DNA from: Streptomyces globisporus
GTDB taxonomy: Bacteria; Actinomycetota; Actinomycetes; Streptomycetales; Streptomycetaceae
NCBI RefSeq assembly: GCF_003501885.1
Contig: NZ_QWFA01000052.1
Coordinates: 1 to 50,035 of the forward strand
Reading direction: 5' to 3'
DNA length: 50,035 nt
Shown: positions 27,193-36,213 of the stretch, piece after piece
Layout of the letters: each line of letters opens with the position of its first letter
Position numbering within the stretch: the stretch's first letter is position 1
Program-made: the position numbers and the translations under genes
The notes under the pieces: generated by a model
The model's database searches: none
Told to the model about the DNA's origin: nothing
The model's input: the letters and a program-made list of their open reading frames with translations, nothing else

Positions 27193-28965
27193 ATGGCCTC
27201 GGTCCCTTCCCTCGCTTCCACGCTCCAGCAGCAGCTGGCGGACGCCCTGACGGCAGCCCTGCCGGATGCCGGCACCGCGGACCCGCTGCTGCGCCGAAGC
27301 GACCGGGCCGACTTCCAGGCCAACGGCATCCTGGCGCTCGCCAAGAAGCTCAAGGGCAACCCCCGGGAGCTGGCCGGCCAGGTCACCGGGGCCCTCCCGG
27401 CCGGTGAGCTGATCAAGGACATCGAGGTCTCCGGCCCCGGCTTCCTCAACATCACGCTCGCGGACAAGGCGATCGTCGAGACGCTGGCCGCCCGGGCCGC
27501 CGACGCCGAGGGCCGCCTCGGCGTGCCGGTGGCCGCGGACGCCGGGAAGACGGTCATCGACTACGCCCAGCCGAACGTGGCCAAGGAGATGCACGTCGGC
27601 CACCTGCGGTCGGCGGTCATCGGCGACGCGATGGTCCGGATCCTGGAGTTCACCGGCGAGGACGTCGTCCGGCGGCACCACATCGGCGACTGGGGCACCC
27701 AGTTCGGCATGCTCATCCAGTATCTGATCGAGCACCCGGGCGCCCTGAAGCACGAGGGCGGGGCCACGGACGGTGAGGCGGCGATGTCGACGCTGAACCG
27801 GGTCTACAAGGAGTCGCGGGTCCTGTTCGACTCCGACGAGGAGTTCAAGGCCCGGTCCCGGGACCGGGTGGTGGCGCTCCAGGCCGGCGACCCGGAGACG
27901 CTGGAGCTGTGGCAGGGCTTCGTCGACGAGTCGAAGATCTACTTCTACTCGGTGTTCGACAAGCTCGACATGGAGGTCCGCGACCCCGACATCGTCGGTG
28001 AGTCCGGCTACAACGACATGCTGGAGGAGACCTGCCGGATCCTGGAGGAGACGGGTGTCGCCGTCCGCTCCGAGGGTGCGCTGTGCGTGTTCTTCGACGA
28101 TGTGAAGGGCCCGGACGGCAACAAGGTCCCGCTCATCGTGAAGAAGACGAACGGCGGTTACGGCTACGCGGCGACCGACCTCTCCGCGATCCGCAACCGG
28201 GTCCAGGACCTCAAGGCCGACACCCTGCTGTACGTGGTGGACGCCCGGCAGTCGCTGCACTTCAAGATGGTCTTCGAGACGGCCCGGCGGGCCGGCTGGC
28301 TGAGCGACGGCGTCAAGGCCGTGCAGCTCGCCTTCGGCACGGTCCTCGGCAAGGACGGCAAGCCGTTCAAGACCCGTGAGGGCGAGACGGTCCGGCTGGA
28401 GGACCTGCTCGACGAGGCGGTCGAGCGGGCCACCGCGGTCGTCCGGGAGAAGGCCGAGAAGGTGGGCCTGTCCGAGGAGGAGATCGTCGAGAACGGCCGG
28501 TACGTCGGCGTCGGCGCCGTGAAGTACGCGGACCTGTCGACCTCCGCCGTGCGGGACTACAAGTTCGACCTGGACCAGATGGTGTCGCTCAACGGCGACA
28601 CCTCGGTGTACCTCCAGTACGCGTACGCGCGGATCCAGTCGATCCTGCGCAAGGCCGGGGACGCGGTTCCGGCCGCCCACCCGGAGCTGGCGCTGGCCCC
28701 GGCGGAGCGGGCGCTCGGCCTGCATCTGGACCAGTTCGGCGAGGTGCTCTCCGAGGTGGCCGCGGGCTACGAGCCGCACAAGCTGGCCGCGTACCTCTAC
28801 CAGCTGGCGTCGCACCTGACCACGTTCTACGACCAGTGCCAGGTGCTCAGCCCGGACAACGCCCCGGAGGTCGTCGAGAACCGGCTCTTCCTGGTCGAGC
28901 TGACCGCCCGGACCCTGCACCGGGGGATGGCGCTGCTGGGCATCCGGACGCCCGAGCGGCTCTGA
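27193..28965 (+). CDS. argS: Arginine--tRNA ligase
   Basis: The 590-residue product has the ArgRS N-terminal additional domain, the HIGH motif in [20 protein letters not shown], the DVRR-like stretch [17 protein letters not shown] typical of ArgRS, and the C-terminal anticodon domain (DALARG family) ending [18 protein letters not shown]. The classical KMSK is replaced by a [17 protein letters not shown] segment, as is usual in this enzyme. ATG 27193 is chosen because [11 protein letters not shown] is the family start; an in-frame start at 27142 would add 17 residues with no support. Confidence 0.96.
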   Translation: MASVPSLASTLQQQLADALTAALPDAGTADPLLRRSDRADFQANGILALAKKLKGNPRELAGQVTGALPAGELIKDIEVSGPGFLNITLADKAIVETLAARAADAEGRLGVPVAADAGKTVIDYAQPNVAKEMHVGHLRSAVIGDAMVRILEFTGEDVVRRHHIGDWGTQFGMLIQYLIEHPGALKHEGGATDGEAAMSTLNRVYKESRVLFDSDEEFKARSRDRVVALQAGDPETLELWQGFVDESKIYFYSVFDKLDMEVRDPDIVGESGYNDMLEETCRILEETGVAVRSEGALCVFFDDVKGPDGNKVPLIVKKTNGGYGYAATDLSAIRNRVQDLKADTLLYVVDARQSLHFKMVFETARRAGWLSDGVKAVQLAFGTVLGKDGKPFKTREGETVRLEDLLDEAVERATAVVREKAEKVGLSEEEIVENGRYVGVGAVKYADLSTSAVRDYKFDLDQMVSLNGDTSVYLQYAYARIQSILRKAGDAVPAAHPELALAPAERALGLHLDQFGEVLSEVAAGYEPHKLAAYLYQLASHLTTFYDQCQVLSPDNAPEVVENRLFLVELTARTLHRGMALLGIRTPERL

Positions 28966-28994
28966 CGGCACCGGCCGTCCCGCCGTACGCACAT

Positions 28995-29029
28995 CGGCCC
29001 CGTCACCTGTTCCGCAGGTGCCGGGGCCG
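28995..29029. terminator. Terminator between argS and the monooxygenase-like gene
   Basis: CGGCCCCG-T-CACCTG pairs with CAGGTG-C-CGGGGCCG around a TTCCG loop: 14 pairs and one mismatch. It sits between convergent genes and probably serves both. Confidence 0.8.
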
Positions 29030-29043
29030 GTCGCGTACAGGCC

Positions 29044-29400
29044 CTAGGGTGCGGTGAGCTCCACGACGACGTCGTAGACGGCCGGGTTCGGTGTGATCGG
29101 CTGCTTCGTCTCCTCGCGCGCGGCCCGGGTCCGTGAGGAGAACTCGGGGTCGGCGGTGGCTGCCTCCCACGCCTCCTGGCTCCGCCAGTGGGAGACGTTG
29201 ACGAGCTGGAAGCGGGAGTCCGATGAGCGGGCCCGGTGCATCCGGGAGTCGATGAAGCCCGGCTTGTCCCGCATGAGGCGGGCTCGCTGTTCCCACTTGT
29301 CGACGAAAGCGTCGAGTTCGTCGGCGGCTATCTCGAAGACGTTGATGAAGGTGACGGACGAGTCCGGGGTTCCGGTGGCCAAGCCGTTCTCTGTGGTCAT
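29044..29400 (-). CDS. Antibiotic biosynthesis monooxygenase (ABM) family protein
   Basis: The 118-residue single-domain protein has a ferredoxin-like dimeric ABM fold: VTFINVFEIAADELDAFV, FIDSRMHRA, then FQLVNVSHWRSQEAWEAA. Members include quinol monooxygenases and haem-degrading enzymes, but many have no known substrate. No haem-binding signature is evident, so the function is open. ATG 29400 gives the usual length. It is transcribed toward argS and is separated from the next minus-strand gene by 28 nt. Confidence 0.85.
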   Translation of the reverse strand: MTTENGLATGTPDSSVTFINVFEIAADELDAFVDKWEQRARLMRDKPGFIDSRMHRARSSDSRFQLVNVSHWRSQEAWEAATADPEFSSRTRAAREETKQPITPNPAVYDVVVELTAP

Positions 29401-29428
29401 GCCGCAACTCTAGGAGTCGGCCGGCCGG

Positions 29429-29869
29429 CTACTGCGGGCGGCCCAACGCCCACCCCGACACATCGGAGAGGCGTCCGCGCCACAGCGGCAGGGAGACGGG
29501 TGTCATGGCCCCGGAGACGAGGGTGACGTCCCGCAGATGGATCCAGCGGGGCAGCCGGGCCGTCCCCGACGCGTCCTCCTCCGCGCGCAGTTCCCGTACG
29601 CCCTGGTCGACCGTCTCGGGGAACTCGGCGAGCAGGTTGGCGCCCTCGCCCTCGACCTGGCGCAGGCTCCTGGCCCACTCGGCCTTCCACTGCTCGTGCC
29701 CGATGACGTCGCCGTGCAGGAGGCCGCCGGGGTGCGTGAGGGTGAGGGGCAGGCTGGAGCGCGGGTCCTCATCCAGGAGCTGGATGAGCAGCTGGAGCTG
29801 CAGGTCGGGCAGAGGTTCGGTGATCACCGCGGCGGACGGTGCCGGCGAGGTCTCGGCGGTGGCGCTCAT
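29429..29869 (-). CDS. Hypothetical protein, possibly GvpU-like
   Basis: This 146-residue acidic cytoplasmic protein has LQLQLLIQLLDEDPRSSLPL followed by TLTHPGGLLHGDVIGHEQW, an arrangement faintly like the gas vesicle accessory protein GvpU (a helix, then a strand with a GG-L-GD motif). No gas vesicle structural gene (gvpA/J) lies in the window, so the resemblance is weak evidence. The remainder is strand-rich, ending LWRGRLSDVSGWALG. It starts at ATG 29869 with GAAGGG upstream and could be cotranscribed with the downstream monooxygenase-like gene. Confidence 0.7.
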   Translation of the reverse strand: MSATAETSPAPSAAVITEPLPDLQLQLLIQLLDEDPRSSLPLTLTHPGGLLHGDVIGHEQWKAEWARSLRQVEGEGANLLAEFPETVDQGVRELRAEEDASGTARLPRWIHLRDVTLVSGAMTPVSLPLWRGRLSDVSGWALGRPQ

Positions 29870-29960
29870 GGGCCCTGCCCTTCACATGGCGATGGCGGAC
29901 GACGGTCGTCCTTCCCGCCTGCCCGGTGACGGCGCGAGCACGCCCCCGAGGCCCCGGTTC

Positions 29961-31190
29961 TCAGAGGAAGCGGCGGATGGGCACGACGGCCGCTTCCTTG
30001 GCCCGCTGGAGGAGATCGCGGCGCTTCCACCGGCCGCGCTCGATCAGCACGCTCTTCTCGCGGTCCTCCTCGAAGTGGCCGTCGAGGGTGGCGGTGAAGT
30101 CCCGGTCGAGGACGGCGAGCATCACTTCCTCGTCGTGGTCGAGGGAGCGCCGGTTGAAGTTGGTGGAGCCGATGAGCGAGGCGACCCGGTCGACGGTCAG
30201 GGTCTTGGTGTGCATCATCGTCGGCTGGTACTGGTGGATCTTCACGCCGCAGGCGGTCAGGTCCTCGTAGTAGCGCTGCCCGGCGAGCTGGCAGACGCGC
30301 TTGTCGGTGTACGGCCCCGGCAGCAGGATCTCGACCTCCACGCCGCGCCGGGCGGCGGCGCACAGCAGCTCGGTGAAGTAGGCGTCGGGGGCGAAATAGG
30401 CCGTGGTGAGGCGGATCCGCTCCTCGGCGGACTCCAGGACGACCCGGATCAGGGTCTGCATGTCCTGCCAGCCGAAGGAGGCGGAGCCGCGCACCACCTG
30501 GACGACGGAGTCGCCGTGGTGCTCCTCGGTGACGAACCGGTCGCGGTCGTCGAACAGCTCGTCGTGGCACTCGGCCCAGTTCTGGGCGAACGCGGCGGCC
30601 AGTCCGTCGACGGCGGGCCCGGTGACCTGGACGTGGGTGTCGCGCCACTCGTGCTCGTTGCGGGCGTCGCCGCACCATTCCTCGGCTATCCCGACACCGC
30701 CGGTGAAGGCGGTCCGCTCGTCGACGACGAGGACCTTGCGGTGACAGCGGTGGTTCTGCTTGAGCGGCGAGAGGTAGAGGGGCTTGCGGAACCAGGTGAC
30801 GGTGACCCCGGCCCGGTCCATCAGGTCCAGCTGGTCCTGCTCGATCAGCCGCGACCCGAACCCGTCGAGCATGAGCCGCACCCGGACCCCGGCCCGGGCG
30901 CGGTCGGCCAGAGCCTCGGCGAACGTGAGCGCTATGTCACCCCGCCAGTAGACGAACGTCATCAGGTCCACGGTGTGCTCCGCGCCCCGGATCGCCTCCA
31001 GCATCGCGCCGAAGATCGCGTCGCCGTTGCGGAGCGGGACGAGGGCGTTCCCCTCGGTGGCGGCGATGCCGATCAGCCGCTCCAGCCTGCGTCTGAGCCG
31101 CAGGGACCGCTCCTCGCAGGTGCGGTCGTCCAGGGCCGGTCGGTCTTCCGGGGCCGGTCGGTCGGTGGCTTCGGCAGCAGTGGCGGACAT
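29961..31190 (-). CDS. Phospholipase D-like / cardiolipin synthase-type protein
   Basis: The 409-residue protein has two PLD catalytic motifs: the first in HRCHRKVLVVDERTAFTGG, the second in MMHTKTLTVDRVASLIGSTN with NFNRRSLDHDEE after it. The arrangement and length match the bacterial cardiolipin synthase-like family, which transfers phosphatidyl groups. There is no clear N-terminal membrane pair, unlike typical ClsA, so it may resemble ClsB or a soluble PLD. AGGTGA precedes ATG 31190. It is followed at 91 nt by the GvpU-like gene and preceded by the MerR gene, all on the minus strand. Confidence 0.9.
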   Translation of the reverse strand: MSATAAEATDRPAPEDRPALDDRTCEERSLRLRRRLERLIGIAATEGNALVPLRNGDAIFGAMLEAIRGAEHTVDLMTFVYWRGDIALTFAEALADRARAGVRVRLMLDGFGSRLIEQDQLDLMDRAGVTVTWFRKPLYLSPLKQNHRCHRKVLVVDERTAFTGGVGIAEEWCGDARNEHEWRDTHVQVTGPAVDGLAAAFAQNWAECHDELFDDRDRFVTEEHHGDSVVQVVRGSASFGWQDMQTLIRVVLESAEERIRLTTAYFAPDAYFTELLCAAARRGVEVEILLPGPYTDKRVCQLAGQRYYEDLTACGVKIHQYQPTMMHTKTLTVDRVASLIGSTNFNRRSLDHDEEVMLAVLDRDFTATLDGHFEEDREKSVLIERGRWKRRDLLQRAKEAAVVPIRRFL

Positions 31191-31313
31191 GGGTCACCTG
31201 GTGGGACGGGGACGGGGCGGCCGTACGCCGCCGTCGTACGGCGCCGCGGCTGCCGGGGCCCCGCAGACTGTACTCCCGGGCGGCGAACACCGGCGACACC
31301 CTCCGTACCGCCC

Positions 31314-32126
31314 CTACCGGCCCCCGTCCCAGGTCGCGGTGTCGGGGTCGATGCCGTGGGCCCGCGCGTCCGCGTCGACGATGCGGCGGAACCACGTGGC
31401 GAGGCCGACGCGGATGCCGTCGTAGTGGGCGGCGAACCCCGGATCGGCCTCGTACATGCGGCCGAGGCAGACCTGCATCTGCCGGGTGAGGGGGAAGTAC
31501 GCGGCGAAGACCTCGCGGTGCCGCTCGACGAGCCGGTTCGCCTCCGGGCTGCCGGGTGCGACGCCGGCGTCCATCGCCTCCCCCAGGGCGCGGTCGAGGC
31601 CGGCGATGTCGTCGGCGACGGCCTGCCACTCCTCCGGGCTGCGCGCGGCCGAGCGTTCGGCGTACTGCCGCCACTGCGTCGTGTCCCCGTAGCGCCGGCG
31701 GGCCCGGGCCGGACCGTCCGGGTCCCACCCGGGGCCGAAGATCGCGGCCTGCTGGTCGCGCGTCAGCAGCGGGCCGCGCTCGTGGGCCTCGATCATCCGG
31801 TCGAGGCCGGCGCCGAGCTGCTGGAGGCGGTCGATCCGTTCGGCGACCTGGGTGCGCTGCGCGCGCAGCGCTCCGAGCACGTCCGTGGTCGTGTCGTCCA
31901 GGACGGTCCGGATCCTGTCCAGGCCGAGACCGAGCTCACGGTAGACGACGATGCGGTGCAGGCGTTCCAGATCACCGGTGGTGTAGAGCCGGTATCCGGC
32001 AGCCGTGCGCAGCGACGGCCGCGCCAGACCGGTCTCGTCCCAGTGGTGCAGCGCGCGGACGGTCACTCCCAGACGCGCCGAGACCTGACCGACGGTCAGG
32101 CCGTCGGCGTCCGTGGTGTCAGGCAT
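31314..32126 (-). CDS. MerR family regulator with TipAS domain
   Basis: The 270-residue protein has an N-terminal MerR DNA-binding domain (LTVGQVSARLGVTVRALHHW, then YRLYTTGDLERL), a dimerisation coiled coil (RIRTVLDDTT to about residue 115), and a C-terminal TipAS drug-recognition domain (QYAERSAARSPEEWQAVADD and YFPLTRQMQVCLGRMY). TipA-type regulators bind thiopeptides and other drugs and switch on resistance genes. ATG 32126 lies inside the end of the VOC gene, overlapping by 8 nt, so the two form one unit. Confidence 0.92.
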   Translation of the reverse strand: MPDTTDADGLTVGQVSARLGVTVRALHHWDETGLARPSLRTAAGYRLYTTGDLERLHRIVVYRELGLGLDRIRTVLDDTTTDVLGALRAQRTQVAERIDRLQQLGAGLDRMIEAHERGPLLTRDQQAAIFGPGWDPDGPARARRRYGDTTQWRQYAERSAARSPEEWQAVADDIAGLDRALGEAMDAGVAPGSPEANRLVERHREVFAAYFPLTRQMQVCLGRMYEADPGFAAHYDGIRVGLATWFRRIVDADARAHGIDPDTATWDGGR

Positions 32127-32655
32127 GCCTCTCATTGTCGGCGCTGCCGTCGTCGGGTGGGGTGATGCCCATGGCTTCAAGGTTCCGCGCCTCCTGGCTC
32201 GCCGGGTCGAAGGGCTTGGCCGCGGTGAAGACGACCCGCGCGTTCTCCGGTGTGATCACCTCCACGTCGCGGGTGTTCCAGGCGGTGTCCCGGGGACCGT
32301 CGACCGAGTCCGGGCGCAGCGCACGGCAGGCCTCGGCGAGGGATTCGACCTGACTGAGTACGCCCGCGAAGCTGAAGCCCATCGCCGGTGGCTGCTCCGG
32401 AACGCTCTCCGCCGCGACGAGGAGGACGTCCTGGAACGCCCACCGGCGCAGATGCACCACCGTGCCGGGGACGCTGAACAGCTCGAAGAACCCGAGCCCC
32501 TGAATCCAGAAGTCCACCGACGCCGCCAGATCGCTGGTGGGGATCGTCACGAAAGCGGGCATTCCGTAGATGCCGCGGAACGGCTCCGGAGGAACCGCGT
32601 CCGGGCCGGGGGCGGGTACGGGACTCATCTCGAACGCGTTGTAGTGGTCGCTCAT
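32119..32655 (-). CDS. VOC family (glyoxalase/bleomycin resistance-like) protein
   Basis: The 178-residue protein fits the vicinal oxygen chelate fold: the repeat beginning PAFVTIPTSDLAASVDFW, then LGFFELFSVPGTVVHLRRW, and the second half from GFSFAGVLSQVES. Such proteins bind drugs or act as metal enzymes. Its stop overlaps the start of the TipAS-domain regulator by 8 nt, so drug binding or inactivation controlled by that regulator is plausible. The metal ligands are not fully conserved by eye. ATG 32655. Confidence 0.85.
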   Translation of the reverse strand: MSDHYNAFEMSPVPAPGPDAVPPEPFRGIYGMPAFVTIPTSDLAASVDFWIQGLGFFELFSVPGTVVHLRRWAFQDVLLVAAESVPEQPPAMGFSFAGVLSQVESLAEACRALRPDSVDGPRDTAWNTRDVEVITPENARVVFTAAKPFDPASQEARNLEAMGITPPDDGSADNERHA

Positions 32656-32703
32656 GGACTCGACCTTGCAGCCTCACGCAACGTGAGGGTCAAGTCGGCA
32701 CCG

Positions 32704-34152
32704 TCAGGGCTGACCGGCGCGCTCCCAGCCGTAGCCCTGGCCGCCGTGCACGTACTCGGGGCGCCCCTTCATCCCGCTCAGCCGGAACGGCTTCCCCCGG
32801 TCGTCGATCCGCAGCGTCCCCTCCTTGCCGCCGCTGCTCCACTCCAGCTCCAGGTACCAGCTGACGTCGTGGCTCACGGCCTTCATCTCCAGGTTGAAGA
32901 CCTCCACGTCCTCGGACGACACCTTGTACGGGAAGTCCACCGCCGGAACCTCGATGTCCCCCTGCGTCCCCGGCACCGCCCGGAGGGTGGGGTGCCCGGC
33001 GTCGAGGTTGGAGGCGAAGGTCTGGGGCGTGATCCCGCTGCCGCACCCGTTGCCCATCAGGTACGCCGACCAGGGCAGCGGTGCCTTGCGGGACACGACG
33101 CGGACGTTCATCCCCTTCAGGACGACCGCCTCGCGCGAGGTCCCCTGCACGGTGAGCTGGAGCCGCGTGTTCCCGCCCTCGACCCCGCCGTACGACTCCG
33201 CCCAGCCGCGCCGGTCCTGCGGCGCGGGCGGCGGGTCGAGCTCGTCGGGCCCCCGGTTCACCAGGTAGTGCTGGCCGCAGGGTTCTTCCCAGTTGTACGA
33301 GGAGATGCTGACGGTCGGCGGAGCGCCGAGGCCCGTACCGGCGCCGCCACCACCGCCCCCGTTCCGGGACTGCCCGGCGCCCGCGCCCGCAGAGGGCTTC
33401 CCGGACGGCTGCCCCGACGGGGACGCGGAGGCGCTCGCCGAAGGATTGGCCGAACTCGCACTCATGGAAGGCCGGGGCGTGGCCGAGGCGGAGCCCTCCG
33501 GAGCGGCGGCAAGCCCTCCGCCCGCGTCCTCCACCCGGTCCGCGGCGCTCCCGCCGCCCTCCTTGCCCGACCCTGCGAGCTCGACGGCGACGACGGTGGT
33601 GGGGACGAGGAGCGCGGCGACCCCGGCGGCGGCGATGAGCACCCGCGTACGCCGGGAGAGCCGGGCCCAACGGGAGCCCGGTCCCGGCCGATCGCCGCTG
33701 CGGACCCCGGCTGACGTCACGGCCGGCGCGGACGGCGTGGTCAGCTCGGCCGACTCCGGCGGCTCACCGGCCTCCACGCCATCAGGAACGGCGGCAGGCA
33801 CGGCGTCGGACGGGGCGTCAGGCACATCAGCGGACACAGCCGCAGAGGCAGCCGCAGCCGCGGTCGCCGTCGCCGTCGTATTCGCAGCCGCCGCAGGGGG
33901 CCGCCGCCGGGCCGCATCCGCCACGATCCACCGCCGGTGCACCTCCACCAGCTCGTCGCCCGACGCCCCGCACACCCGCGCGAACCGTTCCACCGGGGCG
34001 AACTCGTTCGGCACGGCGTCCCCGTTGCAGTACCGGTGGAGGGTCGACGTACTGACGTGCAGCTTTCCCGCCAGCACACCGTAGCTGCGCCCCGAACGGT
34101 CCTTCAGATCCTTCAGCAGAGCCGCGAACTCCACGGCCTCCGGCGTCGCCAC
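32704..34152 (-). CDS. HTH-domain protein with a membrane helix and C-terminal extracytoplasmic domain
   Basis: The 482-residue protein has an N-terminal XRE-type helix-turn-helix (FAALLKDLKDRSGRSYGVLA and VSTSTLHRYCNGD), a long Ala/Thr/Pro linker, one membrane helix near residue 170 (RTRVLIAAAGVAALLVPTTV), another Ser/Gly/Pro linker, and about 180 residues placed outside the cell with paired Cys residues (EEPCGQHY and MGNGCGSG) and a TLRIDDRG segment. It probably couples an external signal or wall state to DNA binding. It starts at GTG 34152 and is divergent from a DUF4232 lipoprotein gene. Confidence 0.8.
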   Translation of the reverse strand: MATPEAVEFAALLKDLKDRSGRSYGVLAGKLHVSTSTLHRYCNGDAVPNEFAPVERFARVCGASGDELVEVHRRWIVADAARRRPPAAAANTTATATAAAAASAAVSADVPDAPSDAVPAAVPDGVEAGEPPESAELTTPSAPAVTSAGVRSGDRPGPGSRWARLSRRTRVLIAAAGVAALLVPTTVVAVELAGSGKEGGGSAADRVEDAGGGLAAAPEGSASATPRPSMSASSANPSASASASPSGQPSGKPSAGAGAGQSRNGGGGGGAGTGLGAPPTVSISSYNWEEPCGQHYLVNRGPDELDPPPAPQDRRGWAESYGGVEGGNTRLQLTVQGTSREAVVLKGMNVRVVSRKAPLPWSAYLMGNGCGSGITPQTFASNLDAGHPTLRAVPGTQGDIEVPAVDFPYKVSSEDVEVFNLEMKAVSHDVSWYLELEWSSGGKEGTLRIDDRGKPFRLSGMKGRPEYVHGGQGYGWERAGQP

Positions 34153-34347
34153 GACGGCGTTCCCCTTCCTCGTGCGTCCCGGAACGGCGTTCCAGGGACG
34201 CGGAATTCCCGCAGGTCACCGTATGCGTAGACGTTCCAGCTTCCCCAATGGTTCGGCAGGCGTTGCGGCTGGATTCCGCCACCCCCCAAGCTCGGAACAG
34301 ACCACAGCAGGACCGCAGATCAACCGAGTACGGGGAGTACCACCGAC

Positions 34348-35043
34348 ATGCGCACCAACCGCATCCGCACCACCGCCCTCGCCGCCACCGCTCTCGCGGC
34401 CGCCCTCTCGCTCACCGCCTGCGGCGGCGACGACAAGGCCATGGGGACCAAGCCCGCCGGCTCCGCCGAGACGGCGAGCCCCGCGGCGACGAGCACCGAC
34501 GGAAAGGCCCGGTCCGGAGCCCCGGAGGCCGGTACGCCCGAGACGCAGACCGTGCCCGCCGGGGGGAAGCACGCGGGCGGCAACGGCAACGGCGACAACC
34601 AGAGCAAGAAGCCCGGGGCGGTGGCGTCGATCCCGGCCTGCACGCCCAAGAACTCCACGGTGAAGGTCTCCTCGGTGAGCCGCCCGATCAACCACCTGCT
34701 GCTCACGGTGACCAACACCGGCTCCAAGGACTGTGCCGCGTACCACGCGCCGTTCCTCCGCTTCGACGACGCGCAGGCGGTGTACCCGATCCTCGACGAC
34801 AGCAAGCCCCAGGCGGTCGTCGTGCTCTCCCCCGGCGAGGAGGCGTACGCGGGCATCGGACTGCTCGGCGAGCCCGGTGAGGACGCGCCGGTGAAGAGCG
34901 ACAACCTCGGCGTGATCATGGTCGGCAAGAACAACACGTCCAAGGGCGAGGCCACGCTGAAGCTCCCCGCGGAGACCTACACGGACAGCCGGGGCTTCGT
35001 CACCTACTGGCAGTCGGACGTCGAGAACGCCCTGATGTTCTGA
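34348..35043 (+). CDS. DUF4232 domain lipoprotein
   Basis: The 231-residue secreted lipoprotein has a leader ending in LSLTAC, then a disordered Ala/Gly/Lys linker, and a C-terminal beta-sandwich of the DUF4232 type, from IPACTPKNSTVKVSSVSRPI to the aromatic end VTYWQSDVENALMF, with conserved Cys pairs (ACTPK and DCAAY). The function is unknown, as for the family. The gene is divergent from the membrane HTH protein with 195 nt between, and the pairing suggests the lipoprotein may be a target or partner. Confidence 0.86.
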   Translation: MRTNRIRTTALAATALAAALSLTACGGDDKAMGTKPAGSAETASPAATSTDGKARSGAPEAGTPETQTVPAGGKHAGGNGNGDNQSKKPGAVASIPACTPKNSTVKVSSVSRPINHLLLTVTNTGSKDCAAYHAPFLRFDDAQAVYPILDDSKPQAVVVLSPGEEAYAGIGLLGEPGEDAPVKSDNLGVIMVGKNNTSKGEATLKLPAETYTDSRGFVTYWQSDVENALMF

Positions 35044-35071
35044 GTACCCCCCTGACGCCTCGCCGTGTCGG

Positions 35072-35638
35072 TCAGACCCGGACCGTCTCGTAACGGAGCA
35101 TCGCGACCCCGTTGCCGAAGGTCCGGGTCTCCAGCAGCCGGAGCCGCTGCCGCTCCTCGGAGTCCCGGAAGAAGGGGCGGCCCCGGCCGAGGATGAGGGG
35201 ATGGACGTAGATCCGGTACTCGTCGATCAGATCGGCCCGCCGGAACGACTCCAGCAGATCCGCCCCGCCGACCGCCAGGTCCCCCGACGCGGCGTCCCGC
35301 AGACCGCGCACCTGCTCGGGGTCGACCTCGTGCAGCAGGGTCGCGTTCGGCCCCACGTTCTCCAGCGTGCGCGAGAAGACGAACTTCGGCATGTCCCGCC
35401 AGATCCCCGCGAATTCGGCCATCGGGCCTTCGTTGGCCGGGTCCTGATCGGCGGTCGGCCAGAACTCCTCCATCAGCTCGTAGGTGACGCGCCCCTCGAC
35501 GAAGCCGCCCATGGTCCGGAAGTAGTCGTTGAAGTGCTGGTGCAGCTCCTCGTCGACGGTGTGCCAGTCGATGTCGTGGTCGGGCCCTTCGAAGAATCCG
35601 TCGAGGGAGAGCGAGATGGACGTGACGATCCTGTTCAC
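35072..35638 (-). CDS. Dihydrofolate reductase-like (RibD C-terminal) family protein
   Basis: The 188-residue protein has the DHFR/RibD-C fold seen in many streptomycete reductases: ISLSLDGFFEGPDHDIDW at the start, then GRVTYELMEEFWP, KFVFSRTLENV, and GGADLLESF with LIDEYRIYVHPLILGRGRPF. Proteins of this group use NADPH, but their substrates are unassigned; it is unlikely to be the true FolA. GTG 35638 is chosen since VNRIVTSISLSLDG is the family start. It is divergent from the NIPSNAP gene. Confidence 0.88.
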   Translation of the reverse strand: MNRIVTSISLSLDGFFEGPDHDIDWHTVDEELHQHFNDYFRTMGGFVEGRVTYELMEEFWPTADQDPANEGPMAEFAGIWRDMPKFVFSRTLENVGPNATLLHEVDPEQVRGLRDAASGDLAVGGADLLESFRRADLIDEYRIYVHPLILGRGRPFFRDSEERQRLRLLETRTFGNGVAMLRYETVRV

Positions 35639-35784
35639 GGCGGCTCCTGCCGGATCGGCCCGGTCGACGGTGACCGGGCGGCGCGCAACGGGGCTCGACG
35701 ATACGTCCCCGACACCCGGTCCGGCGGGAAATGAGCCCTCCCGGGACAGGCGTCGGCGCACGGAAAGCGCCCTAGCCTGGGCAC

Positions 35785-36132
35785 ATGATCACCTGCGTCG
35801 TGCGGTACACCATCGACCCGAAGAAGATCGCGGCCTTCGAGCGGTTCGGCACCCGCTGGATGGAGCTGGTGCAGACCCACGGCGGCACGCACCACGGCTA
35901 CTTCCTCCCGGCGGAGGGCGCGAGCGACGAGGCCCTGGCCCTGTTCAGCTTCCCGAGCCTGGCCGCGTACGAGGAGTACCGGAAACTGTTCGGCCGGGAC
36001 CCGGAGTTCATCGAGGCGGACCGCATCCGCGACGAGAGCGGCTGCGTGCTGCGCTACGAGCGCACCTTCATGCGCCCGCTGCTCCCGGGCGACCCGGCGG
36101 GCCCGTGCGACGGCGGTTCCCCCGGCACGTGA
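35785..36132 (+). CDS. NIPSNAP family protein
   Basis: This 115-residue protein has a ferredoxin-like dimeric alpha-beta barrel fold. The motifs are VVRYTIDPKKIAAFERFG, GTHHGYFLPAEGASDEALAL and FPSLAAYEEYRKLF, which match NIPSNAP proteins. The biochemical role is unknown. ATG 35785 gives the family N-terminus. The last dozen residues (DGGSPGT) are variable. Confidence 0.88.
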   Translation: MITCVVRYTIDPKKIAAFERFGTRWMELVQTHGGTHHGYFLPAEGASDEALALFSFPSLAAYEEYRKLFGRDPEFIEADRIRDESGCVLRYERTFMRPLLPGDPAGPCDGGSPGT

Positions 36133-36213
36133 CCGCCCGGGCCATCGGGACCGTCCGGCATCACAGGCCACCGCCCCGCTCCGTTGTCAGTGCCGCCGCC
36201 TAGGCTCCCCGTC

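Noticed and set aside
29429..29869. Part of a gas vesicle cluster
   Set aside because: No GvpA, GvpF, GvpJ, GvpK or GvpN-like protein is encoded in the neighbourhood. Only a weak GvpU resemblance remains.
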